Assembly: GCA_947253735.1 (NCBI GenBank)
Contig: CAMYAU010000091.1
Location: 1 to 5,880, forward strand
Reading direction: 5' to 3'
Length of the DNA: 5,880 bases
Source: an uncultured Varibaculum sp.
GTDB taxonomy: Bacteria > Actinomycetota > Actinomycetes > Actinomycetales > Actinomycetaceae
The translations under genes and the position numbers were made by a program. Below are positions 1 to 5,834 of the stretch, piece after piece. A model generated the notes under the pieces. That model was given only the letters and a program-made list of their open reading frames with translations, had not been told where the DNA came from and made no database searches. Position 1 is the stretch's first letter. Each line of letters begins with the position of its first letter.

Positions 1-2131
1 CCGCATAGAGAGCAAAGAAGTAATAAATATTCCATAGCGGCAAAATCACGTGGCGAACCGTATCCCGGATCCCCTCGCCCTTTACTACCAGGTTTCCACC
101 CCGCACCACCGGGGAAGACATCAAGAACCAACGCATCGCATCCGAACCGTAAGTGTCGAACACTTCGTTAACGTCGGGATAGTTGCGCAGTGACTTCGAC
201 ATTTTACGGCCATCATCACCGAGCACAATCCCGTGGGAAACACAGGAAGTAAAAGCGGGACGATCAAAGAGTGCCGTGGCGAGCACATGCAGCAGGTAGA
301 ACCAACCGCGGGTCTGCCCAATGTATTCCACGATGAAATCACCGGGATAGTGGTCCTCGAACCATTGCTGATTCTCGAAGGGGTAATGTACCTGCGCATA
401 GGGCATGGAACCGGAATCAAACCAGCAATCCAATACGTCAGGGATCCTGCGCATCATCGATTTGCCGGTGGGATCATCCGGGTTAGGACGCACCAAAGTA
501 TCAATAAACGGCCGGTGCAAGTCTTTAACTTCCACCCCGAAATCTTTTTCCAGTTCCGCTAGGGAGCCATAAACATCTACGCGCGGATAGTTGGGGTCAT
601 CAGATTTCCAAACCGGGATAGGACTACCCCAAAAACGGTTACGAGAAATCGACCAGTCGCGGGCACCCTCGAGCCATTTACCAAACTGTCCATCTTTGAT
701 ATGGTCCGGAACCCAGCTGATCTGCTGGTTCAGTTCGACCATGCGGTCACGGAAGTCGGTAACTTTCACAAACCAAGAGGAAACCGGTTTATAGATTAGT
801 GGTTTGCGGCAACGCCAACAGTGCGGATAGGAGTGTACATAGGACTGCTGACGCACCAGCACCGCTCGTTTTTCTTTCGGGGTCCGCGCCAAGGGACCCT
901 GATCGTCCTCGTTACCCAGGCGGAAGTCCCGAATAATCTGTTTATTCGCATCGAAAATCTGTACACCCTGGTAGTCGGGAACCTCCGCGGTGAATAATCC
1001 GGCGTCATCTACCGGGGTAACCGCGTTAATCCCATTGGCGGTTAGCAGGATCATATCGTCCTCGCCATAGGGAGCCTGGTGTACCAGCCCGGTACCATCA
1101 GTGGTGGTTACGAAATCCGCCGCCAACACGTGATAGGCCTTAGCTCCGGGAGTTTCTCCCTCACCCAGCTGGTTCTTGTAGTAGTCAAAAATCGGCTCGT
1201 AGGAGCGCCCTACCAACTCTGATCCGGGGTATTCTGCCACGATGCTCGGATCTTCGCCCAGTTCCTTCGCGTAGGCGGACAAAAGATCGCGCGCGATAAT
1301 AACTTTTTCCCCGGCAACCGGCGACTCTAAATCCGAGTCTACCTGCACAGTTACATAAGTAATTTCCGGGCCAACCGCGATTGCCAGGTTAGAGGGCAGC
1401 GTCCAGGGGGTGGTGGTCCATACCAACGCCAGTTCCCCGGTTTCCAGCCGCAGCCCCACAGTCACGGTATTGTCTTGACGATCCTGATAAATATCGTCAT
1501 CCATTTTCAGTTCGTGGTTAGACAGCGGAGTCTGGTCGTTCCAGCAATAGGGCAATACCCGAAAACCTTCATAGGCGAGCCCCTTGTCGTAGAGCTGCTT
1601 AAACGCCCAGATAACCGACTCCATATAGGTTACGTCAAGCGTCTTATAGTCGTTATCAAAATCTACCCAACGTGCCTGGCGGGTAACGTATTCTTCCCAC
1701 TCTTTGGTGTAACGCAGCACCGATTCCCGGCAGGTCTGGTTAAACTTTTCAATCCCGATACCGCCCGGGCCTTCGATTTCGGATTTATCTTCAATGCTGA
1801 GAATCCGTTCAGCCTCTAGCTCTGCGGGCAGCCCGTGAGTATCCCAACCGAAACGCCGCTCTACCCGATGCCCTTGCATGGTTTGGTAGCGTCCCACCAC
1901 GTCCTTTACATAACCGGTCAGCAAATGCCCATAGTGGGGCAGGCCGTTGGCAAAAGGAGGTCCGTCATAAAAGACAAATTCGTTAGCGCCCGCGTCTCCG
2001 GCCTCTCTTTGGGCAATCGACTTGCGGAAAGTGTCGTTCTGCTTCCAATATTTCAGGGTCTGTTCCTCTAGCTGGGGAAAAGACGGATTGGCGGAAACAT
2101 CGCCATCTTTGTGCCGCGGATAGTAGCCCAC
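1..2131 (-). CDS. ileS: Isoleucyl-tRNA synthetase, N-terminal two thirds (3' end outside window)
   Basis: Class Ia synthetase that activates isoleucine with ATP, charges tRNA-Ile in the cytoplasm, and hydrolyses mischarged Val-tRNA. I translated the frame by hand from position 2131 to the left edge; it stays open for 710 codons. Visible motifs: HIGH-type signature PHYGH at residues 65-69; CP1 editing-domain motifs TTTPWTLPSN at 239-248 and GTGLVHQAPYGEDD at 346-359; a Cys pair HCWRC at 437-441; DWSISRNRFWG near 502; and the ATP-binding KMSKS loop at 643-647. The anticodon-binding and C-terminal domains (roughly 350-400 residues by family length) lie beyond position 1. The form PPFANGLPHYGH and the loop GRKMSKSLRNYPD match the eukaryote-like type 2 IleRS usual in Actinobacteria, rather than the E. 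coli type. The GTG start at 2131 is chosen because AGGTGAGG lies 6 nt upstream; an in-frame TAG lies just beyond. It is divergent from proC and controlled by a T-box leader. Confidence 0.97.
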   Translation of the reverse strand, partial: MGYYPRHKDGDVSANPSFPQLEEQTLKYWKQNDTFRKSIAQREAGDAGANEFVFYDGPPFANGLPHYGHLLTGYVKDVVGRYQTMQGHRVERRFGWDTHGLPAELEAERILSIEDKSEIEGPGGIGIEKFNQTCRESVLRYTKEWEEYVTRQARWVDFDNDYKTLDVTYMESVIWAFKQLYDKGLAYEGFRVLPYCWNDQTPLSNHELKMDDDIYQDRQDNTVTVGLRLETGELALVWTTTPWTLPSNLAIAVGPEITYVTVQVDSDLESPVAGEKVIIARDLLSAYAKELGEDPSIVAEYPGSELVGRSYEPIFDYYKNQLGEGETPGAKAYHVLAADFVTTTDGTGLVHQAPYGEDDMILLTANGINAVTPVDDAGLFTAEVPDYQGVQIFDANKQIIRDFRLGNEDDQGPLARTPKEKRAVLVRQQSYVHSYPHCWRCRKPLIYKPVSSWFVKVTDFRDRMVELNQQISWVPDHIKDGQFGKWLEGARDWSISRNRFWGSPIPVWKSDDPNYPRVDVYGSLAELEKDFGVEVKDLHRPFIDTLVRPNPDDPTGKSMMRRIPDVLDCWFDSGSMPYAQVHYPFENQQWFEDHYPGDFIVEYIGQTRGWFYLLHVLATALFDRPAFTSCVSHGIVLGDDGRKMSKSLRNYPDVNEVFDTYGSDAMRWFLMSSPVVRGGNLVVKGEGIRDTVRHVILPLWNIYYFFALYA

Positions 2132-2137
2132 GTTTAA

Positions 2138-2145
2138 CCTCACCT
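2138..2145 (-). promoter_or_regulatory. ileS ribosome binding site, probably masked by the T-box
   Basis: On the minus strand AGGTGAGG lies 6 nt before the GTG at 2131 and decides that start. Its 5' part, TAGGT (2146-2142), can pair with GCCTA (2181-2177) inside the antisequestrator stem: five pairs including one G-U. Folding of the T-box helix would therefore compete with masking of this site. The site is seen directly; the pairing is inferred by eye without energy calculation. Confidence 0.75.
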
Positions 2146-2169
2146 ATTTCGAGCCATTAATGCCAGTGC

Positions 2170-2206
2170 CGGGACGTAGGCTTTACAGCCCCGCGGTACC
2201 ACCCCG
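2170..2206 (-). promoter_or_regulatory. T-box antisequestrator helix with UGGUACC bulge
   Basis: On the minus strand, CGGGG (2206-2202) pairs with UCCCG (2174-2170), leaving the seven-base bulge UGGUACC (2201-2195). Above the bulge, C2193-G2175 and G2192-C2176 pair, then G2191-U2178 and GGCU (2190-2187) pair with AGCC (2182-2179) around a GUAA loop of the GNRA type. This is the standard two-helix, seven-base-bulge fold that holds the 3' end of uncharged tRNA. The pairing was worked out by hand. Confidence 0.85.
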
Positions 2207-2340
2207 CTTCACCCAAAACTTGGGTCTCATTAACTGCTGTTACGGGCTTACCCGTCTGGTTCTACTGCCTGCTTTAGAGGGTTCTTCCAGAGGCTCCTCG
2301 GTGATAGCCGAATCAACGCCACTTCCCAACAGCATAGCCG

Positions 2341-2404
2341 GTTTAGTTATTTCTTTAAATTTTGTCCGCGCTAAGATATGCACAGTTGGTAAAAATCACT
2401 TTTT
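2341..2404. promoter_or_regulatory. Divergent control region between ileS leader and proC
   Basis: This AT-richer stretch must hold the start signals for both ileS (minus) and proC (plus). On the plus strand TAAGAT (2372-2377) is a possible -10 box for proC, but the hexamer at the proper distance upstream (TTTCTT, 2350-2355) is a poor -35. On the minus strand no convincing -35/-10 pair was found ahead of the T-box; TAACTA near 2349-2344 is the nearest AT-rich candidate. Placement is from position and composition rather than a strong motif. Confidence 0.3.
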
Positions 2405-2415
2405 GGGGAGGACGC

Positions 2416-3231
2416 ATGGCCAAGTTAGGGGTTATCGGGGTGGGTTCCATGGGAGGCGCGATTGTGCGTGGCCTACTATCCTCAGGACAGATGCAGGCAG
2501 AAGAGATTTTGGTTTTTAACCGTACCCGGGCCCGGATGCGCTCCCTCGAGAACGAGTTTTCCCTCCCGGTAGCCCAAGATGCCGCTACCGTAGCCAAGAA
2601 ATCCCAGTACCTGCTGCTAGGGGTAAAGCCCTATATGATCGCCTCTCTGCTGGATGACTTAGGCGGCGCCCTCTCCGAAAAACCGGTAGTGATCTCGATA
2701 GCTGCCGGAAAACCGATTACCGAGATTGAAAAACATCTACCGCTACAAACCCCAGTAGTGCGGGTGATGCCCAATGTGAATGCCCAAATCAACCAGTCAA
2801 TGTCAGGGATTGCCGCCAACCAGTATGTTAGCGAAGCAGCTCTAAACGAAGTCCGCACCATCTTTGATGCCATCGGAAAAACTACGCTGGTACCGGAAGA
2901 ACAATTCGCCGCGTTTGCCGCCCTGGCCGGGTGCTCCCCTGCCTGGATTTACCGTTTCATTGACTCCCTCGCCCAAGCGGGCGTGGCCCATGGTTTTAAG
3001 AAAGAGGAAGCAACTCAGATAGTTGCCCAGGCGGTAGCGGGTTCGGCGCTAAACGTCCTTAAAAATCTGCCCCAGGGTCTAAACCCGCAGGCTCTAGTAG
3101 ACCAGGTTTGTTCTCCTGCCGGCACCACGGTAGCTGGCCTATTAGCAATGGAAGATGCTGGTTTCTCGGCAGCCGCACGCACTGCAGTTAACGCCGCAGT
3201 TACCCGAGATCAGCAACTGTCGACATCCTAA
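2416..3231 (+). CDS. proC: Pyrroline-5-carboxylate reductase
   Basis: Catalyses the last step of proline synthesis, NAD(P)H-dependent reduction of 1-pyrroline-5-carboxylate to L-proline, in the cytoplasm. The 271-residue product has the usual family length. Residues 4-13 (LGVIGVGSMG) form the Rossmann fingerprint G8-x-G10-x-x-G13, followed by a long nucleotide-binding region with VKP at 70-72 and RVMPN at 116-120. The C-terminal dimerisation and substrate domain carries AGCSPAW at 171-177, AQAGVAHGF at 186-194 and SPAGTTVAGLLAMEDAGF at 233-250. The middle motif differs slightly from the common SGSGPAY form. The ATG at 2416 is chosen because GGGGAGGA sits just upstream and the Rossmann strand starts at once; an upstream in-frame TTG (2362) would add residues foreign to the family. 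It is divergent from ileS and may be read together with the YciI gene 97 nt downstream, though that spacer may hold its own promoter. Confidence 0.97.
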   Translation: MAKLGVIGVGSMGGAIVRGLLSSGQMQAEEILVFNRTRARMRSLENEFSLPVAQDAATVAKKSQYLLLGVKPYMIASLLDDLGGALSEKPVVISIAAGKPITEIEKHLPLQTPVVRVMPNVNAQINQSMSGIAANQYVSEAALNEVRTIFDAIGKTTLVPEEQFAAFAALAGCSPAWIYRFIDSLAQAGVAHGFKKEEATQIVAQAVAGSALNVLKNLPQGLNPQALVDQVCSPAGTTVAGLLAMEDAGFSAAARTAVNAAVTRDQQLSTS

Positions 3232-3237
3232 AATATT

Positions 3238-3272
3238 CACGTCTTGCGCTAAAACCTGCGTTAGGATAGAAG
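3238..3272 (+). promoter_or_regulatory. Possible promoter for the YciI-family gene
   Basis: Two overlapping weak readings exist. One is a -10 box TAGGAT at 3262-3267 with no good -35. The other is TTGCGC (3244-3249) followed after 17 nt by TAGAAG (3267-3272). Either would give a leader of some 45-60 nt before the ATG at 3329. Neither is close to consensus, so read-through from proC remains possible. Confidence 0.25.
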
Positions 3273-3308
3273 CAGTTAGCATTTTGAGAGTCAATCTCAG
3301 CTAGCGCA
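3245..3308 (+). repeat. Inverted repeats upstream of the YciI-family gene
   Basis: TGCGCTA (3245-3251) is matched by its exact reverse complement TAGCGCA (3302-3308), 50 nt apart. Nested within is a perfect 5-bp inverted repeat, TGAGA-GTCAA-TCTCA (3285-3299). The inner one could form a small leader hairpin or be a dimeric repressor site. The outer arms could pair in a transcript coming from proC, or if transcription starts before 3245. The bases are seen directly; a role is not established. Confidence 0.4.
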
Positions 3309-3328
3309 CTGCAAAACAGGAGGTAACG

Positions 3329-3655
3329 ATGGCCACTCCCGGACACGAAGACAACCAAGGGATGAGTCTTTATATAGTCCTTTACGACTATGATCCCGAA
3401 TTACTGGGGGTAAAACGGGATTTTCACGATGCTCATCGTGCCTTCATGCATCGCCTCAACAGCCTAGGAACCGTACTTTCCAGCGGGCGTACCGCCGCCG
3501 CTGACGAGCGAGGCTCCCTGACCATTATGCTGGCTCGCGACGCCGAGGAAGCTAAGCAAATCCTAGAAGATGATCCCTACGCGAAAGCCGGAATCGTTAA
3601 ATCGATGACTGTTAGAGAATGGTCTCCGGCAGTGGGAACCTTCGCCGACTGCTAG
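3329..3655 (+). CDS. YciI-family (YCII domain) protein
   Basis: A 108-residue protein of the YciI-like ferredoxin-fold family, small dimeric cytoplasmic proteins whose reaction is mostly unknown. Visible hallmarks: a first strand SLYIVLYDYD at 13-22; helix HRAFMHRLNSLGTVLSSGR at 36-54 with conserved His36 and the turn before the 'GR' strand; a central strand SLTIMLARD at 63-71; helix DAEEAKQILEDDPYAKAGI at 71-89 with the DPY signature; and a last strand KSMTVREWSP at 91-100. Length is typical. The ATG at 3329 follows a perfect AGGAGG (3318-3323) at 5 nt. This start gives an 11-residue leader before Met12 (ATG at 3362), where many family members begin, but no comparable ribosome site serves the inner ATG. 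Upstream are inverted repeats and a possible promoter; downstream is a transporter gene 102 nt away. No specific substrate can be assigned. Confidence 0.85.
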   Translation: MATPGHEDNQGMSLYIVLYDYDPELLGVKRDFHDAHRAFMHRLNSLGTVLSSGRTAAADERGSLTIMLARDAEEAKQILEDDPYAKAGIVKSMTVREWSPAVGTFADC

Positions 3656-3745
3656 GCCACTTAGCTGCCGGTACTACTGGGTATCAGATTTTGCCGCGAG
3701 TCTTCCTATCCCTAGACGTTTTAGGCCCCTCCCCAGCTAGCCGGG

Positions 3746-3751
3746 TATCTT
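3746..3751 (+). promoter_or_regulatory. Candidate -10 box for a leaderless transporter mRNA
   Basis: TATCTT ends 6 nt before the GTG at 3758, so transcription would begin at or next to the start codon. The sequence between is TG-rich with no Shine-Dalgarno core, and no AGGAG-like run exists in the 30 nt upstream. Leaderless mRNAs are common in Actinobacteria. No clear -35 was found (TTAGGC at 3721-3726 is too distant and weak), so this is an inference. Confidence 0.35.
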
Positions 3752-3757
3752 GGTTTT

Positions 3758-4726
3758 GTGAGCGGAAAACGACGATTAAAGAGTCTTCTAGATCCCTTCA
3801 TCATCTCAATACTGTTGATTTTGGTATTAGGAATAATAATTCCGGTACCGACCAGGGTGGTTAAAGGCCTAGGATTTTTAGGAAATGCCCTGATAGTGCT
3901 GTTATTTTTTCTCTATGGGGCGCGGCTTTCCACAAACGAAATCTGGAATGGGCTAAAAAACTGGCGTTTACAGGGGGCAGTTGCAGTATCCACTTTCATA
4001 CTTTTCCCGCTGCTGGGAATCGCCATGCACCCGCTGGATCTCAAGTTACTAGGACCAGTTTTCGCCCTCGGAACCCTCTATTTAACCTTACTGCCCTCCA
4101 CGGTACAGTCTTCGGTAACATTTACCTCGATTGCGGGCGGGAACATCGCGGGCGCGGTTTGCTCTGCCACTATCTCTAATATCGCCGGTATTATTCTCAC
4201 CCCCGCCCTCGTGTTCGCAGTGATGGGCAGAGCCAGCGGAATCGAGGCCACGCGGGTAGTAAATGTGCTATTGCAACTGTTACTACCCTTTGTGTTAGGG
4301 CAACTACTTCACCGGTTTATCGGCAAGTGGTTAAATACGCATCGCGCGCTTACCAAAGCCACCGATAACGGCACTATTTTGGCGATCGTAGCCTCCTCGG
4401 TTTGCGGGGCTACTGCCGGCGGTCTTTGGCAAAAAATCTCGGCGCAGCAAGTGGGATTATTACTACTGCAATGCATGATCGTATTGGCCATCATGCTCGC
4501 CCTCACCTGGAATTTGGGTCGCTGGATATCGCTAGCGCGGCGCGACCGGATCGTGCTACTTATGTGCGGCTCCAAGAAATCACTGGCCACCGGCCTGCCA
4601 ATGGCCGCCATTATTTTCCCGCCCGCTACCGTAGCAGCAGTGACTATCCCGGTAATTGTATTTCACCAATTCCAGTTACTAGTGTGTGCAGTTTTGGCGC
4701 GCCGCCTAGCCGCGAAACCTGCCTAA
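3758..4726 (+). CDS. Bile acid:sodium symporter-like (SBF-like/BASS, YfeH-type) membrane transporter
   Basis: A 322-residue integral membrane protein of the SBF-like branch of the bile acid:sodium symporter family, probably an ion-coupled carrier in the cytoplasmic membrane. The substrate is not predictable. Hydrophobic segments occur near residues 13-31, 40-56, 72-90, 97-112, 129-156, 167-187, 205-222, 231-251, 264-270 and 284-315, consistent with about ten spans. Family motifs: FLYGARLSTNEI at 51-62; PSTVQSSVTFTSIAGGN at 113-129 followed by SATISNIAG at 136-144; and CGSKKSLATGLPMA at 270-283 near the end of the core. The N-terminus KRRLKSLLDPF is positively charged, fitting an inside location. 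The GTG at 3758 gives the family's usual N-terminus, yet no ribosome site precedes it (see the candidate -10 box). It converges with aspS across a hairpin. Related proteins include E. coli YfeH; a bile-acid role should not be assumed. Confidence 0.9.
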   Translation: MSGKRRLKSLLDPFIISILLILVLGIIIPVPTRVVKGLGFLGNALIVLLFFLYGARLSTNEIWNGLKNWRLQGAVAVSTFILFPLLGIAMHPLDLKLLGPVFALGTLYLTLLPSTVQSSVTFTSIAGGNIAGAVCSATISNIAGIILTPALVFAVMGRASGIEATRVVNVLLQLLLPFVLGQLLHRFIGKWLNTHRALTKATDNGTILAIVASSVCGATAGGLWQKISAQQVGLLLLQCMIVLAIMLALTWNLGRWISLARRDRIVLLMCGSKKSLATGLPMAAIIFPPATVAAVTIPVIVFHQFQLLVCAVLARRLAAKPA

Positions 4727-4759
4727 CCTGAGCGACAAGGCGAGCAGGATATAAACCAA

Positions 4760-4784
4760 GCCGCCCCTACCAGGTAGGGGCGGC
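4760..4784 (-). terminator. Strong GC-rich hairpin terminator between convergent genes, best fit for aspS
   Basis: GCCGCCCCTAC (4760-4770), loop CAG, and GTAGGGGCGGC (4774-4784) form a perfect 11-bp stem. On the minus strand it starts 20 nt after the aspS stop and is followed by TTGGTTTATAT, a broken U-rich tail. On the plus strand it lies 33 nt after the transporter stop, but the following AAGTAAAGTTTAG has no U-run. It is therefore read as the aspS terminator, which may also block or stabilise transcripts from the other side. Confidence 0.85.
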
Positions 4785-4804
4785 AAGTAAAGTTTAGAAC
4801 GAGC

Positions 4805-5834
4805 TTAGTCTTCTTCGTCCTCTGGAACGAAGTCAACGCCACTCTCTTTACGCTGCTCGGGCGTAATCGGTGCCGGAGCATCGGTTAGTGGATCGTAGCC
4901 GCCTCCGGACTTGGGGAAGGCGATAACGTCGCGAATCGAATCCGCGTGGGTCATTAATGACACGATCCGATCCCAACCGAAAGCGATCCCACCGTGAGGC
5001 GGAGCGCCATACTTGAAGGCATTCAGTAAGAATCCAAACTTTTCTTGAGCTTCTTCGGGAGACAATCCCATCACCTTGAAAATACGCTCTTGAACGTCAC
5101 GGCGATGAATACGGATAGAACCGCCCCCAATTTCATTACCGTTCAGCACAATATCGTAGGCGTAGGCCAGCGCATTACCCGGGTCTTCCTCGAAATGGTC
5201 AAGCCACTCCGGTTTAGGAGAAGTAAAGGCATGGTGTACAGCTGTCCAAGCGGAGGCTCCCAGCGCCACGTCCCCTTCCGCCTTGGCAGCTGCCGAAGGC
5301 TTAAACAGAGGCGCGTCAACTACCCAGACAAACTTCCATTCGTTCGGGTCTAGCAGGTTACAACGGGCACCGATTTCCAGGCGGGCGGCGCCCAACAAGG
5401 CACGGGCTTCATCAGTCTTGCCGGCACCAAAGAAGATACAATCCCCTGGCTTAGCGCCGGTCACCGCAGCTAGGCCTTCCCTCTCCGAATCCGTCAGATT
5501 CTTGGCAACCGGCCCAGAGAGAGTACCGTCATCTTCAACCTTGACATAAGCCAAGCCCTTGCCGCCACGCGAACGTGCCCAATCCTGCCACTTATCGAAA
5601 GTCCGCCGCGGCTGAGAAGCGCCTCCCGGCATTACGACTGCGCCCACATATTCGGCACTGGCAAACACCCTAAAGGGGGTGTCTTTAAAGTATTCAGTGA
5701 GATCAGTAAGTTCTAGACCAAAACGCAGATCCGGTTTATCAGTGCCAAAACGCGCCATGGCATCGGCGTAGGTCATATGAGGAATCGGGGTTTCGATATT
5801 TACATCGATCAGTTTGAAGATGTTTGTCAGTACC
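4805..5834 (-). CDS. aspS: Aspartyl-tRNA synthetase, C-terminal part (5' end lost at contig end)
   Basis: Class II synthetase that charges tRNA-Asp in the cytoplasm; some bacterial enzymes also charge tRNA-Asn, which cannot be judged here. The genomic part encodes 342 residues ending at TAA (4805-4807). Counting from the first whole codon (Val): TYADAMARFGTDKPDLRFGL at 21-40 belongs to the catalytic core. About 55-165 is the bacterial GAD insertion domain (FRVFASAEYVGAVVMPGG, then GDCIFFGAGK). VHHAFTSPKPEW at 199-210 and YDIVLNGNEIGGGSIRIH at 226-243 return to the core. GGIAFGWDRI at 281-290 is class II motif 3 with Arg289. The tail IAFPKSGGGYDPLTDAPAPI fits actinobacterial AspRS. The anticodon-binding OB fold and motifs 1 and 2, roughly 250 residues by family length, are missing. 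The frame continues past 5834 only through adapter sequence, so any start predicted there is false. A terminator hairpin follows the stop. Confidence 0.95.

Larger units (their letters stand above)
2132..2340 (-). promoter_or_regulatory. T-box riboswitch, ileS leader, isoleucine specifier, translational type
   Basis: Read on the minus strand, the leader has all T-box parts in order. An enclosing helix pairs GCTGTT (2333-2328) with AACAGC (2241-2236). Inside it is a short specifier arm, GGCTATCACCGAGGAG, with the Ile codon ATC at 2305-2303. The AGTAGAACC segment (2266-2258) and an ACGGG-TAAG-CCCGT hairpin (2255-2242) follow. Stem III is a perfect 6-bp hairpin, ACCCAA-GTT-TTGGGT (2225-2211). 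The conserved T-box sequence GGGGTGGTACCGCG is at 2205-2192. The bulge UGGU (2201-2198) is complementary to an ACCA tRNA 3' end, as expected for tRNA-Ile with discriminator A. No hairpin plus U-run follows, so control is probably at translation, as known for actinobacterial ileS T-boxes. Uncharged tRNA-Ile should favour ileS translation. The short specifier arm resembles the 'ultrashort stem I' class. Confidence 0.93.

Noticed and set aside
1475..2071. Plus-strand open frames opposite ileS
   Set aside because: They lie antisense to a continuous, motif-rich ileS frame, have no ribosome sites or recognisable domains, and are frame shadows.
2141..2143. Alternative in-frame GTG start for ileS four codons upstream
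   Set aside because: This GTG lies within the AGGTGAGG ribosome binding site of the chosen start and has no site of its own.
2132..2230. Intrinsic terminator in the ileS leader (transcriptional T-box)
   Set aside because: No GC-rich hairpin followed by a U-run lies between the T-box sequence and the start codon, so a translational mechanism fits better.
2362..2415. Upstream TTG extension of proC (18 extra residues)
   Set aside because: The added residues have no family resemblance and run through the ribosome binding site; the ATG at 2416 has a good site and gives a standard Rossmann start.
2160..2519. Plus-strand open frame over the T-box leader and the start of proC
   Set aside because: It runs across the T-box structure and out of frame through proC; its peptide resembles no family.
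3619..3864. Open frame bridging the YciI gene end and the transporter start
   Set aside because: It overlaps both genes out of frame with low-complexity composition and no ribosome site.
2416..4726. proC, YciI gene and transporter as one functional system
   Set aside because: Spacers are about 100 nt each, possible separate promoters exist, and no shared pathway is known; adjacency alone does not support it.
4309..4731. Overlapping frames on both strands inside the transporter gene
   Set aside because: They are antisense or shifted shadows of a gene whose frame carries clear family motifs.
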